Source: Microglena sp. YARC (lineage: Eukaryota > Chlorophyta > Chlorophyceae > Chlamydomonadales > Chlamydomonadaceae). From it: 64,000 nucleotides of DNA. How positions within the stretch are numbered: the stretch's first letter is position 1; each line of letters starts with the position of its first letter. Under the pieces are notes generated by a model. The model ran no database searches. It was not told where the DNA came from and saw only the letters and a list, made by a program, of their open reading frames with translations. Made by a program: the position numbers and the translations under genes. Shown here piece by piece: positions 47,934 to 57,817 of this stretch. Where the stretch lies: contig CM039464.1 in assembly GCA_022414725.1 (NCBI GenBank), positions 54,586,182 to 54,650,181 of the forward strand, written 5' to 3'.

Positions 47934-50900
47934 ATTGTTACAACGGTAACAACGGTACATTCCTACCCAGGGTCTACTTTTGACGCATGACGTCTACTCT
48001 TTTCGCTTGTTGATTCATCATCTGAATGATCTTCCTCACTTCATAAACCATGTCACCAACGATACCAACGATACCAACGTTACCAACGTTACCACAGATT
48101 TAATAGGGTTATGAGAAAATTGCATTTTTCATTTTTCATATTGTAAAGTGAAAAGTGACATTTTAATATACTTACTTTTTATTGGTATCATTGGTAACAT
48201 GGTAATATTAATTATTAATTCATGATATCCTTCTTTTTTCAAGACGATTCATCATCTGAATTCTCATCTTCTTAATAAACAGTGTAACCAACTAAATTGT
48301 AACAACGGTAACAACGGTAACAACGGTAACAACGGTACATTCCTACTCAGGGTCTTCTTTGACGCATGACGTCTACTCTCTTCGCTTGTTGATTCATCAT
48401 CTGAATGATCTTCCTCACTTCATAAACCATGTCACCAACGATACCAACGATACCAACGTTACCAACGTTACCACAGATTTAATAGGGTTATGAGAAATTT
48501 GCATTTTTCATTTTTCATATTGTAAAGTGAAAAGTGACATTTTAATATACTTACTTTTTATTGGTATCATTGGTAACATGGTAATATTAATTATTAATTC
48601 ATGATATCCTTCTTTTTTCAAGACGATTCATCATCTGAATTCTCATCTTCTTAATAAACAGTGTAACCAACTAAATTGTAACAACGGTCAACAACAACGG
48701 TAACAACGGTAACAACGGTACATTCCTACTCAGGGTCTTCTTTTGACGCATGACGTCTACTCTTTTCGCTTGTTGATTCATCATCTGAATTATCTTCCTC
48801 ACTTCATGAACCATGTCACCAACGATACCAACGATACCAACGTTACCAACGTCACCACAGATTTAATAGGGTTATGAGAAAATTGCATTTTTCATTTTTC
48901 ATATTGTAAAGTGAAAAGTGACATTTTAATATACTTACTTTTTATTGGTATCATTGGTAACATGGTAATATTAATTATTAATTCATGATATCCTTCTTTT
49001 TTCAAGACGATTCATCATCTGAATTCTCATCTTCTTAATAAACAGTGTAACCAACTAAATTGTAACAACGGTAACAACGGTAACAACGGTACATTCCTAC
49101 TCAGGGTCTTTTTTGACGCATGACGTCTACTCTCTTCGCTTGTTGATTCATCATCTGAATTATCTTTCTCACTTCATAAACCATGTCACCAACGATATTA
49201 ACGATACCAACGTTACCAACGTTACCACAGATTTAATAGGGTTATGAGAAAATTGCATTTTTCATTTTTCATATTGTAAAGTGAAAAGTGACATTTTAAT
49301 ATACTTACTTTTTATTGGTATCATTGGTAACATGGTAATATTAATTATTAATTCATGATATCCTTCTTTTTTCAAGACGATTCATCATCTGAATTCTCAT
49401 CTTCTTAATAAACAGTGTAACCAACTAAATTGTAACAACGGTAACAACGGTAACAACGGTACATTCCTACTCAGGGTCTTCTTTGACGCATGACGTCTAC
49501 TCTCTTCGCTTGTTGATTCATCATCTGAATGATCTTCCTCACTTCATAAACCATGTCACCAACGATACCAACGATACCAACGTTACCAACGTTACCACAG
49601 ATTTAATAGGATAATGAGAAAATTGCATTTTTCATTTTTCATATTGTAAAGTGAAAAGTGACATTTTAATATACTTACTTTTTATTGGTATCATTGGTAA
49701 CATGGTAATATTAATTATTAATTCATGATATCCTTCTTTTTTCAAGACGATTCATCATCTGAATTCTCATCTTCTTAATAAACAGTGTAACCAACTAAAT
49801 TGTAACAACGGTAACAACGGTAACAACGGTACATTCCTACTCAGGGTCTTCTTTGACGCATGACGTCTACTCTCTTCGCTTGTTGATTCATCATCTGAAT
49901 GATCTTCCTCACTTCATAAACCATGTCACCAACGATACCAACGATACCAACGTTACCAACGTTACCACAGATTTAATAGGATTATGAGAAAATTGCATTT
50001 TTCATTTTTCATATTGTAAAGTGAAAAGTGACATTTTAATATACTTACTTTTTATTGGTATCATTGGTAACATGGTAATATTAATTATTAATTCATGATA
50101 TCCTTCTTTTTTCAAGACGATTCATCATCTGAATTCTCATCTTCTTAATAAACAGTGTAACCAACTAAATTGTAACAACGGTAACAACGGTAACAACGGT
50201 AACAACGGTACATTCCTACTCAGGGTCTTCTTTTGACGCATGACGTCTACTCTTTTCGCTTGTTGATTCATCATCTGAATTATCTTATTCACTTCATAAA
50301 CCATGTCACCAACGATACCAACGATACCAACGTTACCAACGTTACCACAGATTTAATAGGGTTATGAGAAAATTGCATTTTTCATTTTTCATATTGTAAA
50401 GTGAAAAGTGACATTTTAATATACTTACTTTTTATTGGTATCATTGGTAACATGGTAATATTAATTATTAATTCATGATATCCTTCTTTTTTCAAGACGA
50501 TTCATCATCTGAATTCTCATCTTCTTAATAAACAGTGTAACCAACTAAATTGTAACAACGGTAACAACGGTAACAACGGTACATTCCTACTCAGGGTCTT
50601 CTTTGACGCATGACGTCTACTCTCTTCGCTTGTTGATTCATCATCTGAATGATCTTCCTCACTTCATAAACCATGTCACCAACGATACCAACGATACCAA
50701 CGTTACCAACGTTACCACAGATTTAATAGGGTTATGAGAAAATTGCATTTTTCATTTTTTCATATTGTAAAAGTGAAAAGTGACATTTTAATATACTTAC
50801 TTTTTATTGGTATCATTGGTAACATGGTAATATTAATTATTAATTCATGATATCCTTCTTTTTTCAAGACGATTCATCATCTGAATTCTCATCTTCTTAA

Positions 50901-51835
50901 TAAACAGTGTAACCAACTAAATTGTAACAACGGTAACAACGGTAACAACGGTACATTCCTACTCAGGGTCTTCTTTGACGCATGACGTCTACTCTCTTCG
51001 CTTGTTGATTCATCATCTGAATGATCTTCCTCACTTCATAAACCATGTCACCAACGATACCAACGATACCAACGTTACCAACGTTACCACAGATTTAATA
51101 GGGTTATGAGAAAATTGCATTTTTCATTTTTCATATTGTAAAGTGAAAAGTGACATTTTAATATACTTACTTTTTATTGGTATCATTGGTAACATGGTAA
51201 TATTAATTATTAATTCATGATATCCTTCTTTTTTCAAGACGATTCCTCATCTGAATTCTCATCATCTTAATAAACAGTGTAACCAACTAAATTGTAACAA
51301 CGGTAACAACGGTAACAACGGTACATTCCTACTCAGGGTCTTCTTTGACGCATGACGTCTACTCTCTTCGCTTGTTGATTCATCATCTGAATGATCTTCC
51401 TCACTTCATAAACCATGTCACCAACGATACCAACGATACCAACGTTACCAACGTTACCACAGATTTAATAGGATTATGAGAAAATTGCATTTTTCATTTT
51501 TCATATTGTAAAGTGAAAAGTGACATTTTAATATACTTACTTTTTATTGGTATCATTGGTAACATGGTAATATTAATTATTAATTCATGATATCCTTCTT
51601 TTTTCAAGACGATTCATCATCTGAATTCTCATCTTCTTAATAAACAGTGTAACCAACTAAATTGTAACAACGGTAACAACGGTAACAACGGTACATTCCT
51701 ACTCAGGGTCTTCTTTGACGCATGACGTCTACTCTCTTCGCTTGTTGATTCATCATCTGAATGATCTTCCTCACTTCATAAACCATGTCACCAACGATAC
51801 AAACGTTACCACAGATTTAATATATTGTGGTACCT
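47934..51835. repeat. 370-bp tandem satellite array, ~10.5 units
   Basis: AACGGTACAT recurs at 47951, 48331, 48714, 49085, 49455, 49825, 50204, 50575, 50947, 51317 and 51687. The base period is 370 bp; longer spacings arise mainly from extra 9-bp GGTAACAAC subunits (2 to 4 per unit). Each unit also has a (ACCAACGAT/ACCAACGTT)n block and an AT-rich core, GGTAATATTAATTATTAATT. Units differ by only a few substitutions. No ORF. The array ends ~370 bp before the coiled-coil gene at 52208. Confidence 0.97.
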
Positions 51836-52207
51836 GTCGTTTTGGGAGTGAGAGTACCTGACGAAAGTAGAGAAGAAGATGTCGAGTTTCATTTCAGAAT
51901 CATTATTCTTTTTTCAATTTAACATCATAACATTGTGATGTTAAAACATTAAAACGTTAATTGACTTACATACACCATGCACTGGGCTTCTCGATGTAAC
52001 GCTTGGGATTTTCATTGAAACGCTTGGGAGGTGAAGCAAAGTGCAGGGGAGTTGCGCTCTGCGAAGCACATGCGCACTCGATCTCTTTTTTGGAGGGGAA
52101 TCGAAGGTAGAAACAATCCAATCGATTATGTATAAAGTGAAAACGATAATACACGGCATTACTACTACAATCTCACAAGCATTACTAAGACAAATCACTC
52201 AGGTAGT
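51836..52207. other. Leader region between the satellite and module 2
   Basis: An AT-rich stretch with AACATTAAAACGTTAATT. An 85-codon minus-strand frame (CIIVFTLYIIDWIVSTF hydrophobic segment) exists but has weak support. I call no gene. Confidence 0.45.
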
Positions 52208-52579
52208 ATGGGCACTAAGGCTGAAGACAATACGGGATCATCATTTACCTCTGCTAATGACTCTGCTACTGCTACTGCTTCTGATGCCCCCATGAAAAAG
52301 GGGCAGTCCATGCTATCAAAGAGGCGGTACAGACAGATAGAAGAAAAATTCAAGGAGATACTCATCGGAGTCAGCAAAGAAGAAAACGAAGGGGTCATCC
52401 TAGCAAGGCTACTCTCGGAATTCAGGGAAATTATGCAGTTTGACCCGGAGGGACCAACGTATGGAGCAAGGGACACGGCAAAACAGTGCAAATACCAAAG
52501 AAACAGAAATATGGCAATCAAAGATCTGGCAAAAATAGTGAGGGAAAAGCTTAAAGAAGAATCATACAATGTTTATTAA
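52208..52579 (+). CDS. Small coiled-coil protein of the primase module (copy 2)
   Basis: A 123-residue protein. A Ser/Thr/Ala-rich head (~30 residues) precedes SKRRYRQIEEKFKEILIG and FREIMQFDPEGPTYGARD, paralogous to the protein at 5674. The C-terminus is Lys/Arg/Glu-rich helix. It ends 10 bp before the primase N-terminal ORF, so the two could be co-transcribed. The head is absent from copy 1. A DNA- or helicase-binding accessory role is inferred from the repeated linkage only. Confidence 0.78.
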   Translation: MGTKAEDNTGSSFTSANDSATATASDAPMKKGQSMLSKRRYRQIEEKFKEILIGVSKEENEGVILARLLSEFREIMQFDPEGPTYGARDTAKQCKYQRNRNMAIKDLAKIVREKLKEESYNVY

Positions 52580-52588
52580 ACACCCGAT

Positions 52589-52915
52589 ATGTCATCCCTC
52601 GATGTTCTTCTGGCGGCGGCACATGTCAAGAACTTCCCTGCCCCCACAAAGGCAACCCACGGTGCTATGGGGGACCCCATGTTCGGATCGTTTGCGATCC
52701 CTGATGGTGGACCTCAGGCACAGGCGTTCCGCGAGGCATACGTGCACGCGCTCAGGGATGAGGGTCGACCCCTGTCCATCGTAGAGACCCATACAGACAC
52801 ATCACCAATCATAGTTCGGAAAGGTCGGGATGGCGCTGAAGAATACAGTCGACGCAGGAACCGACACTCAGCGCCTCGATATATGGAAGTCTTTTGCAAA
52901 AAAATGCCCCGATAA
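52589..52915 (+). pseudogene. Primase N-terminal segment, copy 2, truncated
   Basis: Opens MSSLDVLLAAAHVKNFPAPT, then FGSFAIPDGGPQAQAFREAY and PLSIVETHTDTSPIIV. This resembles the NCLDV D5-type primase start, where the last strand is normally followed by an acidic D-x-D metal site. Here it changes at once to RKGRDGAEEYSRR, out of register, while the PriCT/helicase part begins in another frame at 52830. The catalytic primase core is missing. Confidence 0.62.
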
Positions 52916-54878
52916 GTTCTGTGACACCAAGCACGAACAGGTGTGGGCAAATCTGAAGCCGACACATATCACTCTAGAGACACTCCGCTTCCTTGCCAAG
53001 CAGGATGACCCGATGGGGTACGCCGAATGGATCCTAAAATGGGACAACGCCAACAAACAGGGCGAGGAAATCGACAAGGATCGCATCATCAAAGACCTCA
53101 AGGTAAAGCTAGAATTGGCAATTGACAACATGGTATCATTGAATGTTGTAAACGATAGCATCGAGTTCAAGATTGACAACGGAGCGAAAGGAGCCATCCA
53201 CAAGAACAAATACATGGTGGAGGTAGATGAAATATATTATGGATCGATGATCGACAAGTTCCCAATCCATGAAGACCCAGGGTTCATCAAGAACGTGCCT
53301 ATCGACCAAGGACCATTCGAATGCGAGCTGCGGACCATGGATGGCAAAACAATTAACAGTGCCATCTTGAAGAGCACCGACGGCTTGCAAATCGCATTAA
53401 TGAATATGGGAAGTGACAACCAATACGTAAATGTGAGATCCAACACGAGCAACGCAACTATCCGAGACAAGCAGGTCATCAACACAATCCATAACATGAA
53501 TTTCAAGGCGCAAGAGTCCCACGCGAAGAACATGTACGGGATCACGCAGAACATCTTCCTGGTCAACAAAGGCACCATCAACATCAACATGAAGAGGGGA
53601 GATGATGATGATGATGATGATGACTCGTTTTCGTCATCAATCAAAGAGGATACGTTGGCGGAGAAGTTCATGGAGGCCGCACCAGAATTCTTCACCAGAA
53701 TCAAGTGTGTGCCAAAACTCAACAGGAAAGAATGCGTAGGTGACATGTACTACTGCGACCCTGCTACCAATCGCTGGACGAACTTAAGCAACTTGATGAT
53801 AATCAAAGTAATCAAACTCGAGTTCAAATCCAAATTCCCTGCTGAGAAGAATAACAAGACGAATAAGAAGATTCGGGGGTTTGTCGACACGGTTAAGGGG
53901 CGTTCTGTGTTACTTCAAGCCATCGCACTTCTCGTCCTAGACGAAACGTTCACCGATAACCTCGATGTCAACCCTGACCTCTTTGCGGTCAACAACGGTG
54001 TATTTGACAGCTTGTCGAGGGACAACGTAGTTTTCAGAAACGTAGAGATTACCGACAATATTAGCAGGTGTGCGAAGTGGGATTACCAGGGAGAGGAGGA
54101 CAACCACAACCTCCAAAGATGCAAAGAGGAGCTAGACGACTTCTTTCTAAAAATTCTGCCAGTGGAAGATGAGCGTGACGTCGTGCTCTCATTTTTCGCG
54201 GGTCTCCTAACAGGTCGACGCGATGAGAAGAAATTCCTAGCCTTCACCGATAAAACATCCGGAGACAACGGAAAAAGTACCCTTATGACGCTCATGGGCA
54301 GCTTCTTCAGCTCGTACAAGAGCAGTAATGGAAAAAAGTTCCTGGCAAAGGGGTCGTTTGCAAGGAGCCGGGATGACCACGACGCGGGTCTCGAGGCCAT
54401 GAAAGGTCTCAGGCTACTGGTGGCAGACGAAATGAAATCCAACATCCCTCTGGACGAGGCGTTGATCAAAAACATTGCGGGGGGGGAGGGTGTGTGTATC
54501 GAAGGGCGCTCATGTGGCTCTGCGGACTCTTTCGAATTCATCTGGCAGGCTGGGGTCGTCATGGTATTCAATGAAGGCGATTGTCCAAAGTTCGACGGAG
54601 GAGACAACGCATTTGTCAAAAGGATGATCGTGGTTCCCATGCGCTCAAACTTTGTGCAACAACCCGACCCAGAGCACGAGAACGAGTTTGAGCGACGGAA
54701 CCTTACCAAAATATTGCCCACTTGGCTGTCGGCGCTGGCGCAGCTGTTCATAGAGCACTTAAGTCGACCGGGGCGCTCAAGCATCTTCGACAAACTACCG
54801 GTATCGATGACCGAGTGGAAGTCTGGTATTGCAGCGCCAACCCCCTTGCCGAGTGGCTCGAGGAGGTGGTGGAGGTGA
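52830..54878 (+). CDS. D5-like SF3 helicase, copy 2, frameshifted C-terminus
   Basis: A 682-codon ORF from ATG 52830. It contains a PriCT-2-like region (IWKSFAKKCPDKF to DDPMGYAEW), then a long linker with a D8 run. D5_N follows (LLVLDETFTDNLDVNPDLFA), then the SF3 helicase with Walker A TSGDNGKSTLMTLM, Walker B-like RLLVADEMKSNIP, sensor GVVMVFNEGD and KRMIVVPMRSNF. The true end lies in another frame: after FDKLPVSMTEW-like coding the last residues of this ORF (PTPLPSGSRRWWR) are out of register. Replicative DNA unwinding at forks or origins is the expected role. Diverged from copy 1 (only motif-level similarity). Confidence 0.88.
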   Translation: MALKNTVDAGTDTQRLDIWKSFAKKCPDKFCDTKHEQVWANLKPTHITLETLRFLAKQDDPMGYAEWILKWDNANKQGEEIDKDRIIKDLKVKLELAIDNMVSLNVVNDSIEFKIDNGAKGAIHKNKYMVEVDEIYYGSMIDKFPIHEDPGFIKNVPIDQGPFECELRTMDGKTINSAILKSTDGLQIALMNMGSDNQYVNVRSNTSNATIRDKQVINTIHNMNFKAQESHAKNMYGITQNIFLVNKGTININMKRGDDDDDDDDSFSSSIKEDTLAEKFMEAAPEFFTRIKCVPKLNRKECVGDMYYCDPATNRWTNLSNLMIIKVIKLEFKSKFPAEKNNKTNKKIRGFVDTVKGRSVLLQAIALLVLDETFTDNLDVNPDLFAVNNGVFDSLSRDNVVFRNVEITDNISRCAKWDYQGEEDNHNLQRCKEELDDFFLKILPVEDERDVVLSFFAGLLTGRRDEKKFLAFTDKTSGDNGKSTLMTLMGSFFSSYKSSNGKKFLAKGSFARSRDDHDAGLEAMKGLRLLVADEMKSNIPLDEALIKNIAGGEGVCIEGRSCGSADSFEFIWQAGVVMVFNEGDCPKFDGGDNAFVKRMIVVPMRSNFVQQPDPEHENEFERRNLTKILPTWLSALAQLFIEHLSRPGRSSIFDKLPVSMTEWKSGIAAPTPLPSGSRRWWR

Positions 54879-55084
54879 CGGGGGAGTGTTCGGACGTGGT
54901 GTGGGCCGGGGACCTCAAGGCCCGGTGGATAGAGTCCCACTATGGACCCGCGGCAGCAGTCTTCAGCAACAGGCTGGTCAAGGCATTCTTTTCTGGAAAA
55001 CAGGGAATCGAGTGGAAAGATAGTGCAAGAATCGAGACAATATGCAAAAAGGGAGTGATAAGGGGGTGTAAAATTGTTGGTTAG
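54829..55084 (+). pseudogene. Helicase copy 2 C-terminal tail in the shifted frame
   Basis: EVWYCSANPLAEWLEEVVEV, then VVWAGDLKARWIESHYGPAA and KAFFSGKQGIEWKDSARIET read as the natural C-terminal extension of D5-like helicases. The tail is displaced by one base relative to the main ORF near 54828. It stops at TAG 55084. One indel would restore continuity, so this is either a recent mutation or an assembly error. Confidence 0.75.
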
Positions 55085-55199
55085 ACACGATTGAGGGGGC
55101 ATGCTTTAGCATCATCATCATCCTCGTCGAACATCGTCCATCTGACGCGATCGAACACACGCCGGATTTCGAACCCTCGTACACTCGTAGACGAGTATA

Positions 55200-55575
55200 A
55201 ACAAGTCAGCGTACTCTTATTCACTAACTGACAACAGCACACTTCTTTATTCGATGCATTCACGGTACTGATGCTGAGGGACGAGACGGTCGAGCAACGC
55301 CTTGACATCGTGGACACGGATGGTCTCATTGGCGGGGACCGTCCTCAAGGTCCTGTGGAAGGATTATGTCCCATTACAGTCGGACACATCTCGTCCACAA
55401 TATCAGACTTCCACTCTGTCATATAATAGAGTGGAAGTCTGATATTGTGGACGAGATGTGACGTCTTGTCAGCTTCAGTCTTCAACACCAAGCTGGTCAA
55501 TGGTATTTGTTCTTTGTTCTTTGCGGGCAAACAATAGAATGCAAGAATCGATAAAGGGGTGTCAACTTGTTTCAC
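55200..55575 (+). pseudogene. Relic of a third D5-like helicase
   Basis: About 55270-55365 reads LMLRDETVEQRLD, closely matching LLIDETFEQRLD of helicase 1 in DNA as well. After the hairpin at 55385-55460, 55462-55570 reads ASVFNTKLVNG and LFFAGKQ-stop-NARIDKGVSTC, matching the C-terminal tail of helicase 2 (AAVFSNRLVKAFFSGKQ ... SARIETICKKG). Most of the helicase is deleted between them. Confidence 0.7.
55385..55460. repeat. Perfect 33-bp inverted repeat (hairpin)
   Basis: The left arm (55385-55417) starts CACATCTCGTCCACAATATC. The right arm (55428-55460) is its exact reverse complement. The loop is GTCATATAAT. The right arm contains GAGTGGAAGTCTG(A/G)TATTG, also present in the helicase 2 gene at 54811, so the hairpin arose by inverted duplication of a helicase segment. 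Confidence 0.95.
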
Positions 55576-55784
55576 TGTACACGTACACACGCAAACGGAG
55601 GAACACAACACAACACTCACTGTCGACGACGATCGAAAAACATCTGAGTACACGCGCAAAGAGAGGAGGAACACCAATGTCAGCCAATGTCCATCAATCA
55701 GACTGAATACACAAGACACGCACGCACGCACTCTATCACGACACATCATGCCGCATCCTCACATGCCGAGGCGGAGGCTTTCGC

Positions 55785-55835
55785 ATACTCCTCGTCCACA
55801 CGACACCACGGTGGCTTGCGCAGCCTCATCAATGC
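55785..55835. repeat. Second copy of the 55-bp duplicated segment
   Basis: TACTCCTCGTCCACACGACA, then CACGGTGGCTTGCGCAGCCT, as at 43850. Followed by ATAAAATGAAACCGCTTCGTG, a piece of the TACAGTCG end family. Confidence 0.85.
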
Positions 55836-55963
55836 TCATATTTATACAAGAGTCATAAAATGAAACCGCTTCGTGTTTAATAATGGTGTAGAAATCCACG
55901 GGGCAGTAAACCATATAAACATTATGTGTGAAGAAATCATAAATCACCATTACACAACACGGC

Positions 55964-57010
55964 ATGAAGTCTGTTATTTCTACTGATGAGTTAACCGATC
56001 ATATATCGAGGCGTCTCAAATGCGAAGAATGCAAATGGATTTTTTGGGGGTTGAGTTCTAATCCATGTTTAACATGGGGTGTGATACTCGCAAATCCTGA
56101 CAAGGCATGGGATTAAGAATGGTTGAGCAGAAAACAGATCATTACGTGGGAGATTGTCTCGAGTAACCCTAACAAACAATGGGATTGGGGTGGGTTGAGC
56201 ATGAATCTCAACATCACTCAGGACATTGTACTCAACAATCCTGACAAAATGTGGGATTGGTATTGGTTAAGTAGAAATCCATGCACTACGTTGGGTATGG
56301 TGTTGAGTTACCCATACAAAAAATGGAGTTGGTATTGGTTGAGTAGCAACCCGAGTATTACTTGGGGCGACGTACAATCCAACCCATATAAACCATGGGA
56401 TGGGAATATGTTGAGCAAAAATCCTAACATTACATGGGATATTGTACAAACCAACCCACACAAACCATGGAAATGGATAGGATTAAGTATGAACCCTAAT
56501 GTCACAATGGACATTGTACTCAACAACCCAGATAAACCATGGGACTGGGATATGTTGAGCACAAACCCTAACATTACATGGGATATTGTACAGAACAACC
56601 CAGATAAACCATGGGATTGGATTGTATTAAGCATGAACAAAAACATCACTAATGACATTGTACTCAGTAACCCAGATAAACCGTGGAACTGGTATTATAT
56701 CAGTACAAACCCGATCGTTACGTGGGAAATAGTACAAGCCAACCCAGGGAAATCGTGGGATTGGCGCGGGTTGAGTAGAAACCCCAACATCACGCTTGAA
56801 ATTGTACTAGAAAACCCAGATGAAGCATGGGATTGGCGTGGATTGAGCACAAATCCCAACATGTTAATTAGCGACAAAGACATTTATGGGATAGTGAAAA
56901 GACGTGAAGCAGCTATAAAGATACAAAAAAGTTGGAGACATGTAAATACCAACCCTAGGTATCTAGTGTGTCGGAGTAGACTCTTGAAAGAGTATAATGA
57001 ACTCATATAG
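55964..57010 (+). pseudogene. WDW/NP tandem-repeat protein, copy 3, with in-frame stop
   Basis: ATG 55964 begins MKSVISTDELTDHISRRLKC, the family head. After the first repeat (PCLTWGVILANPDKAWD) a TAA at 56114 replaces the expected Trp/aromatic codon. The same frame is then open to 57010 with ~11 units (NITWDIVQNNPDKPWDWIVL-S) and the IQ-type tail AAIKIQKSWRHVNTNPRYLV. Restart at ATG 56123 would give a 295-residue protein lacking only the head and first unit. Units here are the most diverged of the three genes. Either a recent pseudogene or a gene with a shifted start. Confidence 0.82.
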
Positions 57011-57210
57011 GTAGGGTTTTGACCCCTTCAGAATTATTAGAGAATATAATGGAATAACAGGGTTTTCAGAGCGGAGAAGATTATTAGAGTATTATATAAT
57101 ATTGCAAACGCCTGTGTCAGATGGTAATAATATATTTGAGTTCGCACTCAATTGCCCCCAATCCCATGGATTATCGGGGTTTGTTTGAACAATGTCAAAG
57201 GTGATGTTTG
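57011..57210. other. Intergenic with faint WDW relics
   Basis: The minus strand at about 57150-57200 reads DIVQTNPDNPWDWGQ-like residues (CAATCCCATGGATTATCGGG), a leftover repeat unit in the opposite orientation. No intact gene. Confidence 0.5.
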
Positions 57211-57383
57211 GGGGAATCCCAAATTTTGAAGCGACTGATGTTCGTAAACACATAAGTTTTTAACACACCCAATTCAGAAACCATTCTTAACGCCAATTTT
57301 CTAACGGCGATGTCGTACATTCTTATTTATTTCCATCTGATATATGTTTCATGTTTCATTTTACTGTTCCGCTGACTGTAGCG
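57211..57383 (+). mobile_element. Solo end of a Tc1/mariner-like element
   Basis: GACTGATGTTCGTAAACACA, then CGCCAATTTTCTAACGGCGA, then TTTCATTTTACTGTTCCGCT-GACTGTA matches 62200-62338, the end next to the transposase relic, over ~140 bp. The end motif CGCY-GACTGTA overlaps the first codons of the ORF at 57351. Confidence 0.75.
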
Positions 57384-57737
57384 GTTGCAACAACCATTGC
57401 GCTTTTCATGTACTTCCACCGTCGTGCTGATGCCTATCGTGCTGAAAATGAAGCTACTGCCCGGCGTGAGGCTGAGGACCGTGCCGACAATGAAGCTACT
57501 GCACGTTGCGCAGAAGCTACTGCACTTCGTGCGGAAGCTAATGCCCGGCGTGAGGCGGAGGACCGTGCCGATAATGAAGCTACTGCCCTTCATGCGGCTG
57601 AGGACCGTCTCAGGCAAAAGTTGTTGTCGTTCTCGCCTGATGACGTTGTTGCTATGACTCCTAAACATATTGCGGAGTATAGGACGGCGTGTGCTTCGGT
57701 TGGGGTAGCATTTCATTTGGATCAGCATGTATTGTGA
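57351..57737 (+). CDS. Membrane-anchored charged-repeat protein; start inside a transposon end
   Basis: A 128-residue protein. Residues 1-22 (MFHFTVPLTVAVATTIALFM) form a hydrophobic anchor whose first ~11 residues are encoded by the transposon end. Residues ~28-85 are charged repeats (RREAEDRADNEATA and variants). The tail LLSFSPDDVVAMTPKHIAEY, then ACASVGVAFHLD resembles in layout the tail of the protein at 3371 (LSSMNIEQWNSLNDHD, then CKQYGIPF). Paralogy is plausible but remote. If translated, the anchor was at least partly donated by the transposon. Confidence 0.65.
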   Translation: MFHFTVPLTVAVATTIALFMYFHRRADAYRAENEATARREAEDRADNEATARCAEATALRAEANARREAEDRADNEATALHAAEDRLRQKLLSFSPDDVVAMTPKHIAEYRTACASVGVAFHLDQHVL

Positions 57738-57817
57738 TAATTGTTTTCTTTGAATAAATATATGTCACCCGCCCCACACAGGACCTCTACGTGTGCAGCG
57801 TAGCACGGAGACACTGA

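Noticed and set aside
47934..51835. Cluster of small RNA genes in the 370-bp satellite
   Set aside because: No tRNA, box C/D or H/ACA features could be found in the unit, and the variation is confined to 9-bp iterons and scattered substitutions.
54083..55102. 339-codon minus-strand ORF opposite helicase copy 2
   Set aside because: Ser/Pro/Leu-rich shadow of the helicase gene, which has Walker motifs on the plus strand.
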